Positions 46,230 to 55,695 of a stretch of 64,000 bases of DNA are shown here, in pieces. The notes beneath the pieces were generated by a model that was given only the letters and a program-made list of their open reading frames with translations, did not search any database and had not been told where the DNA came from. This stretch comes from Alkalimonas collagenimarina (GTDB lineage Bacteria; Pseudomonadota; Gammaproteobacteria; Enterobacterales; Alteromonadaceae). The stretch lies in assembly GCF_030717845.1 (NCBI RefSeq), contig NZ_JAUZVZ010000003.1, positions 147,973 to 211,972 of the forward strand, in the 5' to 3' direction. The first letter of the stretch is position 1, and every line of letters starts with the position of its first letter. The position numbers were made by a program, and so were the translations under genes.

Positions 46230-47921
46230 TTGATGAAAAAGCTTTATGGAGTTGTCCTACTATCGGCAATATGCGTACTTTTGGTCATCCTGATATCCTC
46301 ATCGGACTCTTTAACCGCTCCAGATGAGCCTCTCAAATTAGAGACAGATATAAAAAATAAGCCAGATAACGCACAAAACATGTCATATGATGATACTCTG
46401 GTCATTCACCAAGAACAGAATAGCAACGGGCTCTGCACTAACTTTCCAATGGTATGGCAAGACCTCAATAAAGCCTACCGTAATTTAAAGCTTGCAGAAG
46501 AGCAACTGTACGACTTTCTGATTGAATCCGAGCTGCATGAGCAAAATATGCATGCCCTTTTTCATGCCGCCGGATTTTCTGTCCATACGTTCAGAAACCA
46601 AAATTTAGGCTACACCGCGAATAATATTGTAATGCATGCTTTTGAGTCAGGACTTGAACCAGTCCCTCCTTCAACACGGTATCAATTGATGTTGGCACTG
46701 GCGACTGGAAACCAAACCTTGATTGCCGACTTATTTGACCAAGGCGCGTTAACGCAAGATTCAACTTTTGATGGCTGGAGCATCTTGTCCAGCATGATGA
46801 TGCATGGTCAACTCGAGAGAGCACCAGTACAGCAGATTATGCATGCAGGCACCCAGGTAATGTTTGCAGATTTGATTTTTGCAAGCTTCACCAGGCAGAG
46901 CCCATCAGTTTTAGCCGAGCTGATACAAAGATTCAATGGCGATATTCATACAACCTTCATAGCAGAAGGCCGATACTACAACTTAGCCACATTAAGTGCA
47001 GAAATATTAAATTATGATGCCTTAACATTCTGGTCAGGGCAGGGTATCAGCAACTATGTCGAGTACGATTTCTACAGCTCTTTAGATATCCTGCCCGTAC
47101 CTGCCAATGAGGTTGACAAGAAGCAAGCTGAAGCTATCGTGCAATTTTTGGCAAGACAAGGAGTCACCACCAATCAAACGCACACCCTGGAACGCCTGAA
47201 CCGCTGGAGCAATGGTAAATATCAAGACATCCTTGCCGTATCCGACCTCTTTGAACAACTACAACAAAATGCAGACCTTAGTGATGATCATCTCAACTAT
47301 TTGCAACAGATGCGACAGTTGCAAAGTTACTATTACACCCAATATGACTTAGTGACCACCAAAATGTCCGCTTGCATGGAACATGAAAACAACGTTGCCT
47401 TATCAAAGCAAAAAAGCCAGACAAAAAGCATCGCTAATTGGTTTGAAAAAATCTCAGAAGCCAACCAGTTTAATGAAACAGATATTGCTGCGCTAACCAT
47501 GGCTGTAGATACACAATACGTCGTTGAACAGGGCAGCAAGGATGCTGTGATCGCTTTACTCGAGAAGTATGGCAGCCTTGGTGGTGAGCACCCAGAATTT
47601 GATCAAGTCATTTTTATTAGCCTGCTGAACCATCAAGCCAGCACTGATCAGCTCATCACACTCGCAAACTACACTCCACTACCAGAACATGCTGCTTTTG
47701 CACTGTTGTCTCACCAACGTATAGAGGATATTGCAATGCTAAAGCCCTATGGGCTCAGGTTGGATGTTGAGAACCATGGCATGTCACTGCTGGATTTTGC
47801 ACATGAAATTCAACTCGACTTTGCACAAATCGTCCGGCTCTCAGAGGTACTCAACATTGAAGCCCCTAGGTCATCACTTCAACAGAGACAGTCAGAGCCT
47901 CTTCCGCTGCAGCCACGCTAA
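46230..47921 (+). CDS. Cassette 2 large membrane-anchored protein
   Basis: 563 residues: an N-terminal membrane helix (about 5-22), then a polar linker and a helical periplasmic region parallel to the cassette 1 protein. Shared segments include FHAAGFSV, FYSSLDILPVPAN, RWSNGKYQDIL and EKYGSLGGEHPEFDQV. An acidic, Lys-rich insertion near residue 395 differs between copies. It ends by overlapping the convergent mgtE stop by four bases; unlike cassette 1, no Fic gene follows. Confidence 0.85.
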   Translation: MMKKLYGVVLLSAICVLLVILISSSDSLTAPDEPLKLETDIKNKPDNAQNMSYDDTLVIHQEQNSNGLCTNFPMVWQDLNKAYRNLKLAEEQLYDFLIESELHEQNMHALFHAAGFSVHTFRNQNLGYTANNIVMHAFESGLEPVPPSTRYQLMLALATGNQTLIADLFDQGALTQDSTFDGWSILSSMMMHGQLERAPVQQIMHAGTQVMFADLIFASFTRQSPSVLAELIQRFNGDIHTTFIAEGRYYNLATLSAEILNYDALTFWSGQGISNYVEYDFYSSLDILPVPANEVDKKQAEAIVQFLARQGVTTNQTHTLERLNRWSNGKYQDILAVSDLFEQLQQNADLSDDHLNYLQQMRQLQSYYYTQYDLVTTKMSACMEHENNVALSKQKSQTKSIANWFEKISEANQFNETDIAALTMAVDTQYVVEQGSKDAVIALLEKYGSLGGEHPEFDQVIFISLLNHQASTDQLITLANYTPLPEHAAFALLSHQRIEDIAMLKPYGLRLDVENHGMSLLDFAHEIQLDFAQIVRLSEVLNIEAPRSSLQQRQSEPLPLQPR

Positions 47922-49261
47922 AGCCCCAGATACCAGGTGGCAATAGAAAAATAAATCATCACACCGGCGACATCGGCAATCGAGGTGATTAAAGGGCCGC
48001 TGGCCGTGGCCGGGTCCATGTTAAAACGGCTAAGCAAAAACGGCAATGACATGCCGACCAGACTGCCAGCAATGACCACTAGCGTCATGGTCGCAGCCAC
48101 CACCAGAGCAATATCGTAGCCACCTCGCCACCAGCCGATGGCAGCCACGGCTACCGCCATAGTCACCCCTAACAGGGTAGCAATAATGACTTCTCGCCCC
48201 AATATTTTTCCCCAGTCTTTCAGTGCTACATCGCCAGTGGCCAATGCCCGCACCATCAAGGTACCAGCCTGAGCGCCTGCATTGCCGCTACTGGCAATCA
48301 ACAGTGGCAAAAAGAACAACAACACGATGTAATTGGCAATTGTTTCCTCGTAATAGGCAATACCGGCACCTGAAAAAAGATTGCCAAATACCAACAGCAC
48401 CAGCCAGCCGATGCGTTTACGATACAGTAGATTAATGGCTGCATCTTTAACACTGCTGTCCAATTTACCGATGGTGGCTGTTTTATGGAAATCCTCTGTC
48501 GCCTCTTCGGCCGCCACATCCATCGCGTCATCGTAGGTAACGATACCCACCAGCTGCATCTCATGGTTCACCACTGGCAGTGCTAATAAATCGTACTTGG
48601 CGATCAGGCCGGATATCTCTTCCTGTGGCATGTTCGCTTCACCGTAGATCGGCTCATGCGTCATTAATTCATGAATTTGCATCGAAACCGGTGCGAGAAT
48701 CAACTCTTTGAGTGAAATGACCCCAATTAACCGGCGCTCTTTATCCACCACATACGACTGGTAAATGGTTTCTTTGTCGGGGGCTTCTTTGCGCAGCACG
48801 GCCAAAGCTTCTAATACCGTTAAGTCTGGCGATAGTGAGGCGTAATCCGAGGTCATGATCGCGCCAGCGGTACCCTCATCGTATGACGACAGCATCAACA
48901 GATCATCACGCTCAGCTTGTGCCAGTGCCGGCAACAAGGTTTCTTGTTGTTCATCGGTTAAACGATTGAATAAATCAGCGCGCTCATCCGACGACATTTG
49001 TCGAATAATCGGCGATAGCTTGCGGCGACTGATCGAGATAGCCAGTGTCACCTGCGTTTCAGGAGGCAAATAACCAAACACTTCAGCCTGCTCGGCTCGA
49101 GGCAACACAGACAGCAGATCCCAGATCGACTGCGGTTCAAATTCAGCAAAGGCAGTGGCCAAATCAGCCGGGTGAATGTCTTCGAATTGCTCACGCAGTT
49201 CGTAGAGCGAATCTGACTCTAACGCCAGGCGAGTGGTATTAATAAGAACCGGCAGTTCCAT
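47918..49261 (-). CDS. mgtE: Magnesium transporter MgtE
   Basis: 447-residue Mg2+ channel-transporter. The N domain (about 1-125) is followed by two CBS domains (about 130-250) that act as an Mg2+ sensor and by five membrane helices. The pore segment includes SSGNAGAQAGTLMVRALATG, and ITSIADVAGVMIYF is near the end. Mg2+ gating by the cytoplasmic domains is known for the family. Terminates against the cassette 2 gene. Confidence 0.95.
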   Translation of the reverse strand: MELPVLINTTRLALESDSLYELREQFEDIHPADLATAFAEFEPQSIWDLLSVLPRAEQAEVFGYLPPETQVTLAISISRRKLSPIIRQMSSDERADLFNRLTDEQQETLLPALAQAERDDLLMLSSYDEGTAGAIMTSDYASLSPDLTVLEALAVLRKEAPDKETIYQSYVVDKERRLIGVISLKELILAPVSMQIHELMTHEPIYGEANMPQEEISGLIAKYDLLALPVVNHEMQLVGIVTYDDAMDVAAEEATEDFHKTATIGKLDSSVKDAAINLLYRKRIGWLVLLVFGNLFSGAGIAYYEETIANYIVLLFFLPLLIASSGNAGAQAGTLMVRALATGDVALKDWGKILGREVIIATLLGVTMAVAVAAIGWWRGGYDIALVVAATMTLVVIAGSLVGMSLPFLLSRFNMDPATASGPLITSIADVAGVMIYFSIATWYLGL

Positions 49262-49565
49262 GATGCCCCCTTACAACTTAGTCTTTTCGGACTCAGTAAA
49301 GGAGACTGCCAGCGGCAGGATCAACTTACCAAGTTCAAACCATGAAGATAATGAAAATTATGAAAATTTGTCAGGCTAGGCCTGCAACTGGGTACGTCCA
49401 TTCGTGAAGTGCACTCCGCACATAGAATAAATAAGAATTATTGCTTATTTTAGTGCCTAACCTCGATGAGTACAACACTATCTTTGCTGAAGTGACTGAG
49501 CTGGCTATTCTTTTTCTTGCTGGCCCTTGCTAAGATGAGAGTACTTTCCCCTAGGAGGAGCTGAC
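49262..49565. other. Intergenic region upstream of mgtE and the DUF432-like gene
   Basis: A 304-base divergent gap. It contains several small inverted repeats, for example CTGCCGCTGGCAG near 49311 and AATAAG...CTTATT near 49429-49448. I do not see the Mg2+-sensing M-box or another riboswitch I can recognise. A clear AGGAGG Shine-Dalgarno (49553-49558) serves the plus-strand gene. No convincing open frame. Confidence 0.5.
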
Positions 49566-50384
49566 ATGGAACCCACTGAGTTTGCACCAAGAGCACTGTC
49601 AACCCTCGAAAATTGGTGGCAACCACGCGATTTGAGCGCAGATCAATGCTGGCATCTGGCCATTGGTCCGCTATCGATGTATTTAGAGCATACCGCTGCA
49701 GAATGGTTATTGGGCCACCAACGTCAAACCGAGCAAGATGAAGTGAATAGGACATTGCAAGAGCCGCTGGATAGTTGGCCTGAATCACTCACTCCGAACC
49801 GCTACGTCTTTCGGCAGCCTCCTAGCGAGTGCCAACTGCTACCATGTCTGATGGATCGCCCCGTGGTGGTTAAGACCAGACAACCGGTATTTATCCCACC
49901 AGGTGAAAGCATTAATTTTTATATCAGTACACCAGTATGCATTCGCCTGATGCTGGGCAACGAGTTGATGCTGCTTGAGCTTCCGGTATTACGCCTTTCA
50001 GATACATGGTTTGGCCCATCAACCCAAATTGGTGAACTCTGCTATGCGGCTAAAACTCATGCCAGACACAATCTGGCGGAGCTGCCGTTGAGGCCGCACC
50101 GGGCGGTGACACCATTGAAGATCACCAATCGCTCCCAAGAGATGCTCACTATTGGCAAAATCAGCTTACCCGTACCTATGCTTTCTGTATTTGCCCGCGA
50201 AGATCACACCCTTTGGACAGAAGCGGTTACCCTTGAGCATCACACCGATCAACCATTGGCGAAACTTAAAATTGAGCGCAAACTGCCGATAGGGATCAGC
50301 ACCACCCAGCGCATTAGCAGTGCGCGTCAACGGCCGGAAAGCAACACACTGGTTCGCGCTTTTGCTGGTATATTTACCGATTAA
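49566..50384 (+). CDS. DUF432-like protein paired with MscS
   Basis: 272 residues with no signal peptide or clear membrane helix. It contains beta-rich segments such as RPVVVKTRQPVFIPPGESINFYI. I believe it belongs to the DUF432 family, which often neighbours mechanosensitive channel genes, but I place this tentatively. The gene overlaps nothing but is 12 bases from the mscS ATG, so they are probably one transcript. A cytosolic partner or regulator of the channel would be a reasonable guess. Confidence 0.8.
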   Translation: MEPTEFAPRALSTLENWWQPRDLSADQCWHLAIGPLSMYLEHTAAEWLLGHQRQTEQDEVNRTLQEPLDSWPESLTPNRYVFRQPPSECQLLPCLMDRPVVVKTRQPVFIPPGESINFYISTPVCIRLMLGNELMLLELPVLRLSDTWFGPSTQIGELCYAAKTHARHNLAELPLRPHRAVTPLKITNRSQEMLTIGKISLPVPMLSVFAREDHTLWTEAVTLEHHTDQPLAKLKIERKLPIGISTTQRISSARQRPESNTLVRAFAGIFTD

Positions 50385-50396
50385 CTGGAGCCTATT

Positions 50397-51263
50397 ATGC
50401 TGGACACCTTCTCTCAGTTGCTTGAGCTAAATCACGTGATGACAGGCTTGCGAGCGGCGTTATTGTTTTTTACCGGCCTGCTAGTGGCTCATTTACTGGC
50501 CCGGCTTACCGTAAAGCTAACCAGCAAATCCATGTCGCCCCATCATGTGGTTTTAGTCAAACGACTGGTGTATTGGTTGGTGCTCTCGTTGTTTTTAGCT
50601 TCGGTACTCAAGCAGCTCGGTTTTAGCTTGGGTGTGTTACTAGGGGCAGCTGGCGTACTTACGGTTGCCATTGGCTTTGCTTCACAAACCTCCGCCTCCA
50701 ACCTGATCAGCGGGCTTTTTTTGATTGGCGAAAAACCCTTTCAGTTGGGAGACGTTATCAAAGTTGGCGAAACCACTGGTGAAGTGCTCTCCATTGACTT
50801 ATTGTCGGTAAAATTACGTACCTTTGATAACTTGTTTGTTCGCATCCCGAATGAAAGCCTGATTAAAACGCAAATGACCAACCTGACTCGCTTTCCTATC
50901 CGTCGCTTTGATTTACAGGTGGGAGTCGCCTATAAAGAGAATATCAAACAAGTGCGTGAACTGCTGCTGGCATTAGCAGATGCTAACCCACTTTGCATGG
51001 ATGAACCCGCACCACTATTTATATTTAATGGCTTTGGCGACTCCAGCTTAAACATTCAGTTCTCTGTCTGGACCAAACGAGAAAACTTTCGTGATCTACG
51101 AAATAGCCTGCAGGAAGAGGTCAAAAATGCATTTGATGCTGCTGGAATTGAAATCCCCTTCCCTCATCGCTCGCTTTATGCGGGCAGTGACAGCGCGCCT
51201 TTCCCGGTGCGGATTATTGCCGATACAGAAACGAGCCATGCAGCTTCACCTAAACCAGATTAG
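50397..51263 (+). CDS. mscS: Small-conductance mechanosensitive channel
   Basis: 288-residue MscS family channel: two N-terminal helices (about 17-37 and 60-80), the pore-lining third helix (LLGAAGVLTVAIGFASQTSAS), and a beta domain and alpha/beta vestibule (about 130-275: GDVIKVGETTGEVLSI, VRIPNESLI). It opens when membrane tension rises after osmotic downshock. Co-transcribed with the upstream DUF432-like gene. Confidence 0.93.
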   Translation: MLDTFSQLLELNHVMTGLRAALLFFTGLLVAHLLARLTVKLTSKSMSPHHVVLVKRLVYWLVLSLFLASVLKQLGFSLGVLLGAAGVLTVAIGFASQTSASNLISGLFLIGEKPFQLGDVIKVGETTGEVLSIDLLSVKLRTFDNLFVRIPNESLIKTQMTNLTRFPIRRFDLQVGVAYKENIKQVRELLLALADANPLCMDEPAPLFIFNGFGDSSLNIQFSVWTKRENFRDLRNSLQEEVKNAFDAAGIEIPFPHRSLYAGSDSAPFPVRIIADTETSHAASPKPD

Positions 51264-51314
51264 TACCTCGCGGTACGGCAGTAGCTGCAAGCCAGCCACT
51301 ATCAAAGGATGCCT

Positions 51315-52937
51315 ATGCGCTGGCTAACTGGGTTGCTCGTTTTCAGCTGTTGCGCCCCGTGGTGGGTAACCGCAGAGTGCATTGCCATTGAAGAGGGTGC
51401 GCCCCCAGAAACCAACCAAGCGCTCACCATCCGCCACATTCACTTTGAAACCAACAATGTCTTTGATTTATCTGAGCCCGGTACCTTTTGGCTGCACCGT
51501 TTTGCCAATGCCACCCACAGCATTACCCGAGAAAGCACCCTGAGTCAGGATCTACTTTTCTCTGAAGGTAGCTTGCTTAATGAAGCAGAGCTGGCTGAAA
51601 CCGGCCGTTTACTGAGGAGTCGCGGCTATCTGCGTGAGGCGGATGTCTATGTCAGTCATTACTGCGCCAACTCGCAGCAAGTGGATGTCACCGTGCGTAG
51701 CTTTGATAATTGGTCTCTACTGCCAAAAATAGACTTTAAACACGAAGGTGGCTCCACCGAGTACTCGCTGGGTATTGCGGAAGATAACCTGCTGGGTAGC
51801 GGCAACCAAATTCAATTGGATTACACCAAAGACAGTGAGCGTACTGGCTATTTATTTAGCTTTGCCTCTCCCAATATGTTTGGCAGCTATTGGAGTAGCC
51901 GACTGCAGTACGCTGATAACTCAGATGGCGAAAGCTATACCATCGCATTGGATCGACCGTTTTATCGGCTGAACTCACCTTGGGCGATGGGGCTGGAGCT
52001 TAATAAGGGCAAGGATGAGCTGCGTGAATACCAGAGCGGGGAAGAGTCCAACCGCTACGATCGGCGTCAACAATGGCTGCAAAATTATATCGGTTTTAAT
52101 CTTAAAACCACTGAGTTCAGTGCACAGCGTTTAATCGCCGGTTTTCGCTTAAGTGAGGTCAAGTTTGAAAGCAACGATGCTACCCTCACTGGCGTGCCAG
52201 AAGACCGTGACTTATCCGCGCTTTGGCTAGAATATCAATGGATCCAATCTGATTTCCAGAAACTGTATCAAATTAACCAGTTTAACCGTACTGAGGATAT
52301 CAACTTTGGCTGGCAGCTTGTGCTTCAGGTAGAGCGCTTCTCGGATTGGCTAGGTGCAGACGAAAACGGTTGGCAATTCCGCGCTGAGTTACTTAAAAAC
52401 TGGACGCTATGGGACGGTGGTTGGTTGCTGAGTGAGCACAGTCTACAGCAACAGCAGCTATCTAATCAGACCAATCGCAGTCAGTTCAGCACGCACTGGC
52501 TGTTGATACATCATTTAACCCCCCAAAGCAGTCTGGTGGGCCGTTTGCAGCTGGATATTGGCCGCAACCTGTATCGTGATGAGCTGTTGCAGCTAGGTGG
52601 GGATAATGGCATGCGCGCCTACCCGCTTTACTATCAACGGGGCGAAAAACAGTGGTTGGCCAGTGCCGAGTACCGTCACTACACCCCATGGTCTATTCTG
52701 AGGCTTTTTGATGTGGCCTTTGCCAGTTTTGTCGATGTAGGTCGAGCTTGGAACGACCCTTGGACGACCGAGCAAGCCAGCGAAACTACCTTATTTGGGG
52801 TTGGAGGGGGCGTCCGCTTACTCTCCAAATACTCCAGCCGCGGCACCATGGTGCATCTGGATATTGCCACCCCACTGCGCCGTGAAGACGGGCTGGATAG
52901 CTGGCAATTTCGAGCTACAGCCAAGCGACGGTTCTAG
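51315..52937 (+). CDS. Omp85-like outer-membrane barrel protein, short
   Basis: 540 residues from the ATG at 51315 (AAGGA is correctly spaced; an ATG at 51309 would leave no ribosome site). A signal peptide (about 1-20), an N-terminal POTRA-like region (about 35-130: [47 protein letters not shown]), then a 16-strand barrel type region ending in an aromatic residue (KRRF). The conserved barrel motif [12 protein letters not shown] is near 425-436. It is shorter than BamA and probably belongs to the TamA/ShlB-related BamA superfamily. The substrate is unknown. Confidence 0.85.
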   Translation: MRWLTGLLVFSCCAPWWVTAECIAIEEGAPPETNQALTIRHIHFETNNVFDLSEPGTFWLHRFANATHSITRESTLSQDLLFSEGSLLNEAELAETGRLLRSRGYLREADVYVSHYCANSQQVDVTVRSFDNWSLLPKIDFKHEGGSTEYSLGIAEDNLLGSGNQIQLDYTKDSERTGYLFSFASPNMFGSYWSSRLQYADNSDGESYTIALDRPFYRLNSPWAMGLELNKGKDELREYQSGEESNRYDRRQQWLQNYIGFNLKTTEFSAQRLIAGFRLSEVKFESNDATLTGVPEDRDLSALWLEYQWIQSDFQKLYQINQFNRTEDINFGWQLVLQVERFSDWLGADENGWQFRAELLKNWTLWDGGWLLSEHSLQQQQLSNQTNRSQFSTHWLLIHHLTPQSSLVGRLQLDIGRNLYRDELLQLGGDNGMRAYPLYYQRGEKQWLASAEYRHYTPWSILRLFDVAFASFVDVGRAWNDPWTTEQASETTLFGVGGGVRLLSKYSSRGTMVHLDIATPLRREDGLDSWQFRATAKRRF

Positions 52938-53752
52938 CTCAGGCTAGGTTGGCAACTCGGGCAAAATACCGTACTGCGCTGCCCCAAACGGATCTCGCTC
53001 AGTTCAGTACCACAATGAGTGCAAGGCTGACCGCCGCGGCCATACACCAGTAACTCCTGTTTAAAGTACCCCGGCTTGCCATCGCTCTGACTAAAGTCGC
53101 GCAAGGTGGTTCCACCCTGCGCAATCGCCGCCGTCAGCGTGAGCTTCACCTGTTCCGTCAGCCGCTGACAATCCTGTAGACTCAGACTTTTGGCCGGACT
53201 CAGTGGTGCAATACCCGCTTTAAACAAGGCTTCATTGGCGTAAATATTCCCCACACCCACCACCACTTTATTATCCATCAGCACCAGCTTAATAGCACTA
53301 CTGCGCTTTTGACAAAGAGCAAATAAGTGTTCGGCAGTAAACTGCTCCGTCAAAGGTTCTGGCCCAAGCATAGTCAGCAATGGATGTTCTTCATCGTGCG
53401 CCTGCCACAATACCGCGCCAAAACGGCGAGTGTCATTCAACCGCAGTAGTTGGCCGTTATCCAAAACAAAATCAACATGATCATGCTTTCCTGCTGGTGT
53501 GGTCGCTGGCAGTATTTTTAAGTGGCCTGACATACCAAGGTGCACCAAGATATGCCCCTCATCGACTTCAATCATCAAGTACTTGGCCCGGCGCTGCACC
53601 GAGCGAATAGTCTGTCGCGTTAATTGCATCACTTCATCGGGGATCAGCCAGCGCAACTGGCGCTGCCGCACCACCACACGCTGCAACAATTGCCCTTCTA
53701 AGTGAGGACGAATACCAAGGCATGAGACTTCAACTTCAGGCAATTCAGGCAC
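52934..53752 (-). CDS. mutM: Formamidopyrimidine-DNA glycosylase
   Basis: 272-residue base excision repair enzyme that removes 8-oxoguanine and FaPy. The start is a GTG at 53752 in TAGTG, overlapping the neighbour's stop by one base. PELPEVEV provides the catalytic Pro2 and Glu3; the Lys of RRAKYLMI and the zinc finger (CTHCGTE...CPSC, about 245-268) are present. [10 protein letters not shown] and the loop GTTLRDF are normal. It converges on the Omp85-like gene with a four-base overlap. Confidence 0.95.
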   Translation of the reverse strand: MPELPEVEVSCLGIRPHLEGQLLQRVVVRQRQLRWLIPDEVMQLTRQTIRSVQRRAKYLMIEVDEGHILVHLGMSGHLKILPATTPAGKHDHVDFVLDNGQLLRLNDTRRFGAVLWQAHDEEHPLLTMLGPEPLTEQFTAEHLFALCQKRSSAIKLVLMDNKVVVGVGNIYANEALFKAGIAPLSPAKSLSLQDCQRLTEQVKLTLTAAIAQGGTTLRDFSQSDGKPGYFKQELLVYGRGGQPCTHCGTELSEIRLGQRSTVFCPSCQPSLS

Positions 53753-54222
53753 TATCGAAACTCCATCGGAAATAAACGCTCTGCATCCAGTGCAGTAATT
53801 GGGTAATACATGGTGCGATGCGAGGGACTTAACCAGAACTGATCATCGGCCAGCATTAATACCCAAATGACTGGCTCAGCTTGTCCGGCCAACATCAATG
53901 CGGCTTGAGTCAGCGGCTCTGGGGTTGGCGCGACACTGCGCTGCCCATCCTGCAGCTGTTGCTGCTGCCAGACAGTGATGGTGCGTTCAGCCAGTGATTG
54001 CAAATCTGGCGCTGGCGGTGATAAGCGCCAGCCCTGAGTCGAGCGACTTAAGCGTACCAGTGGGTACTCGACGCTAAGTAATGTCTGCTCATCCAATAAA
54101 GATATGGAGCGATGAGGTAAATCAGCCAAACGCTGTGGCATGCCGTACAGTAAGAACATCAAAATCAGCACGGCAAAAATAAGCACATTGTTCCAAGCTC
54201 GGCGAGATAATTGCGGCAACAT
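53752..54222 (-). CDS. Membrane-anchored hypothetical protein, mutM neighbour
   Basis: 156 residues: a helix about 11-28, then a soluble periplasmic-type domain with a Gln-rich stretch ([12 protein letters not shown]) and a C-terminal [14 protein letters not shown]. No recognised family. It overlaps mutM by one base in TAGTG and probably shares its transcript. Its ATG is preceded by GGAGAGACGCTGAC. Confidence 0.75.
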   Translation of the reverse strand: MLPQLSRRAWNNVLIFAVLILMFLLYGMPQRLADLPHRSISLLDEQTLLSVEYPLVRLSRSTQGWRLSPPAPDLQSLAERTITVWQQQQLQDGQRSVAPTPEPLTQAALMLAGQAEPVIWVLMLADDQFWLSPSHRTMYYPITALDAERLFPMEFR

Positions 54223-54323
54223 GTCAGCGTCTCTCCTGCAGCGTCAAGGCAAGTAAAGGGAAAGTGTGAGGTTACTTGGGTCTATACTAAATGAATACCG
54301 CTGAAACACAAAACGCAGGCAAT

Positions 54324-54350
54324 AAAAAACCCGGACCAGCCGGGTTTTTT
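54324..54350. terminator. Bidirectional terminator after rpmG
   Basis: AAAAAACCCGG-ACCAG-CCGGGTTTTTT forms a symmetric 11-bp stem-loop including the A/T ends (54324-54350). It lies 14 bases after the rpmG stop and serves the minus-strand rpmBG transcript; it would also stop transcripts from the other side. Confidence 0.88.
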
Positions 54351-54363
54351 AAAAAAGCATCGA

Positions 54364-54519
54364 TTACTTGATTTTCGCTTCTTTGAAAATCACGTGCTTA
54401 CGCACTTTAGGATCGAACTTTTTAATTTCCATCTTTTCTGGCATGGTACGCTTGTTCTTCGTGGTGGTGTAGAAGAAGCCAGTACCAGCAGAAGATACTA
54501 AACGAATTTTATCACGCAT
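54364..54519 (-). CDS. rpmG: 50S ribosomal protein L33
   Basis: 51 residues read from the reverse strand, starting [20 protein letters not shown] and ending [11 protein letters not shown]. This is the zinc-independent (C-minus) form because the CxxC pairs are absent. Eleven bases after rpmB. The short length explains its absence from longer open-frame lists. Confidence 0.97.
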   Translation of the reverse strand: MRDKIRLVSSAGTGFFYTTTKNKRTMPEKMEIKKFDPKVRKHVIFKEAKIK

Positions 54520-54530
54520 CTTCGGTGTCC

Positions 54531-54767
54531 TTAATATTTCAGACCTTTAGCACGCAATTCAGCCAATACTGAATCGATACCTTTCTTATCAATGATCCGC
54601 ATGCCTTTAGTAGACAGGCGCATTTTGACAAAACGATTTTCACTTTCAACCCAAAAACGGTGTGTTTGCAGGTTCGGCAGGAAACGGCGCTTGGTTGCGT
54701 TCTTAGCATGAGACCTATTATTACCGGTAGTAGGTCCTTTGCCGGTCACGTGGCATACTCTTGACAT
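54531..54767 (-). CDS. rpmB: 50S ribosomal protein L28
   Basis: 78 residues from the ATG at 54767 with GGAGAG upstream: [20 protein letters not shown] is the classic L28 start. An upstream open frame exists but is not homologous. The rpmB-rpmG pair precedes radC-coaBC-dut, a conserved gammaproteobacterial neighbourhood. Confidence 0.97.
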   Translation of the reverse strand: MSRVCHVTGKGPTTGNNRSHAKNATKRRFLPNLQTHRFWVESENRFVKMRLSTKGMRIIDKKGIDSVLAELRAKGLKY

Positions 54768-54943
54768 GTCGATATCTCTCCAAAAAATGACTGCTGCTCG
54801 AGCGTTTTTTCTGCCTTCTGGCCAAGGAAGGCGGCTCTGAAAACGTAGAGGGCGCAATTTATACACGAAAGGCGCTTTGAATTCAAGAAAATTTGCATGA
54901 GAAACGCTCAATAGCTGCAAATAACCGCAACACTTCCCGCTTT

Positions 54944-55618
54944 TTATAACCAGCCACGTTCTGCAAACGATACCACCTCGCCATCGCCCACTACCAAATG
55001 ATCCAATAAGCGAATATCTACCAACTGCAAGGCCTGCTGCAAGCGCTCGGTAATGCTGCGATCGGCCCGGCTCGGCTCAGCCACCCCCGAGGGGTGATTA
55101 TGCGCCAGAATCACAGCAGCAGCGTTGTAGGTTAACGCTTGCTGCACTACCACGCGAGGATAGACTGGGGAAGCATCAATGGTGCCATAAAATAGCGGCT
55201 CACTTTTCAGTAAGCGATGCTGGTTATCCAAAAACAACACCTGAAACACTTCACGGCTAGCTGATCCAAGCTGTTGGCTCAGATAACGCTTTACCAAAGC
55301 TGGCTCGGTAAATACCGCCTCATGCTGTAGGCTTTGCAGCATACAGCGTTGGCTTAGTTCCATCACGGCTTGTAATTGCACGTATTTAGCAGCACCCAAC
55401 CCCTTACCCTGACAAAATTGCGCCAGCGGTGCTTTCATTAATGCCTTTAATGACCCAAAATCGTTCAGCAGAGTGCGCGCCAACTCCACCGCCGACAAGC
55501 CTGGCAACCCAGTACGCAAAAAAATGGCCAGTAACTCGGCATCCGACAGTGCCATCGCACCTTTTTGCAGTAGTTTTTCTCTGGGACGCTCGTCCGCAGG
55601 CCAATCCTTTATGCTCAT
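54944..55618 (-). CDS. radC: RadC-family (JAMM) protein
   Basis: 224 residues from the ATG at 55618 (AAAAGGAAC upstream; the first 13 codons of the longer frame have no counterpart in relatives). It has an N-terminal UPF0758 helix-hairpin-helix part ([21 protein letters not shown]) and a C-terminal JAMM metal site LAHNHPSG with an Asp in [11 protein letters not shown]. The molecular role is not settled; an old link to DNA repair in E. coli was withdrawn. It diverges from coaBC. Confidence 0.93.
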   Translation of the reverse strand: MSIKDWPADERPREKLLQKGAMALSDAELLAIFLRTGLPGLSAVELARTLLNDFGSLKALMKAPLAQFCQGKGLGAAKYVQLQAVMELSQRCMLQSLQHEAVFTEPALVKRYLSQQLGSASREVFQVLFLDNQHRLLKSEPLFYGTIDASPVYPRVVVQQALTYNAAAVILAHNHPSGVAEPSRADRSITERLQQALQLVDIRLLDHLVVGDGEVVSFAERGWL

Positions 55619-55695
55619 TTGCTGTTCCTTTTCAGCTGCAGAAAATGATGGATCCATGCTATCTTATGGCTATCAGTAATAATGAGTCCGTCATC

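Noticed and set aside
49262..49565. A Mg2+ riboswitch (M-box or mgtA-type) upstream of mgtE
   Set aside because: I found no matching conserved segments; only small unremarkable inverted repeats.
55429..55695. A longer coaBC reading frame starting near 55429
   Set aside because: The additional part lies antisense to radC and does not match CoaC.
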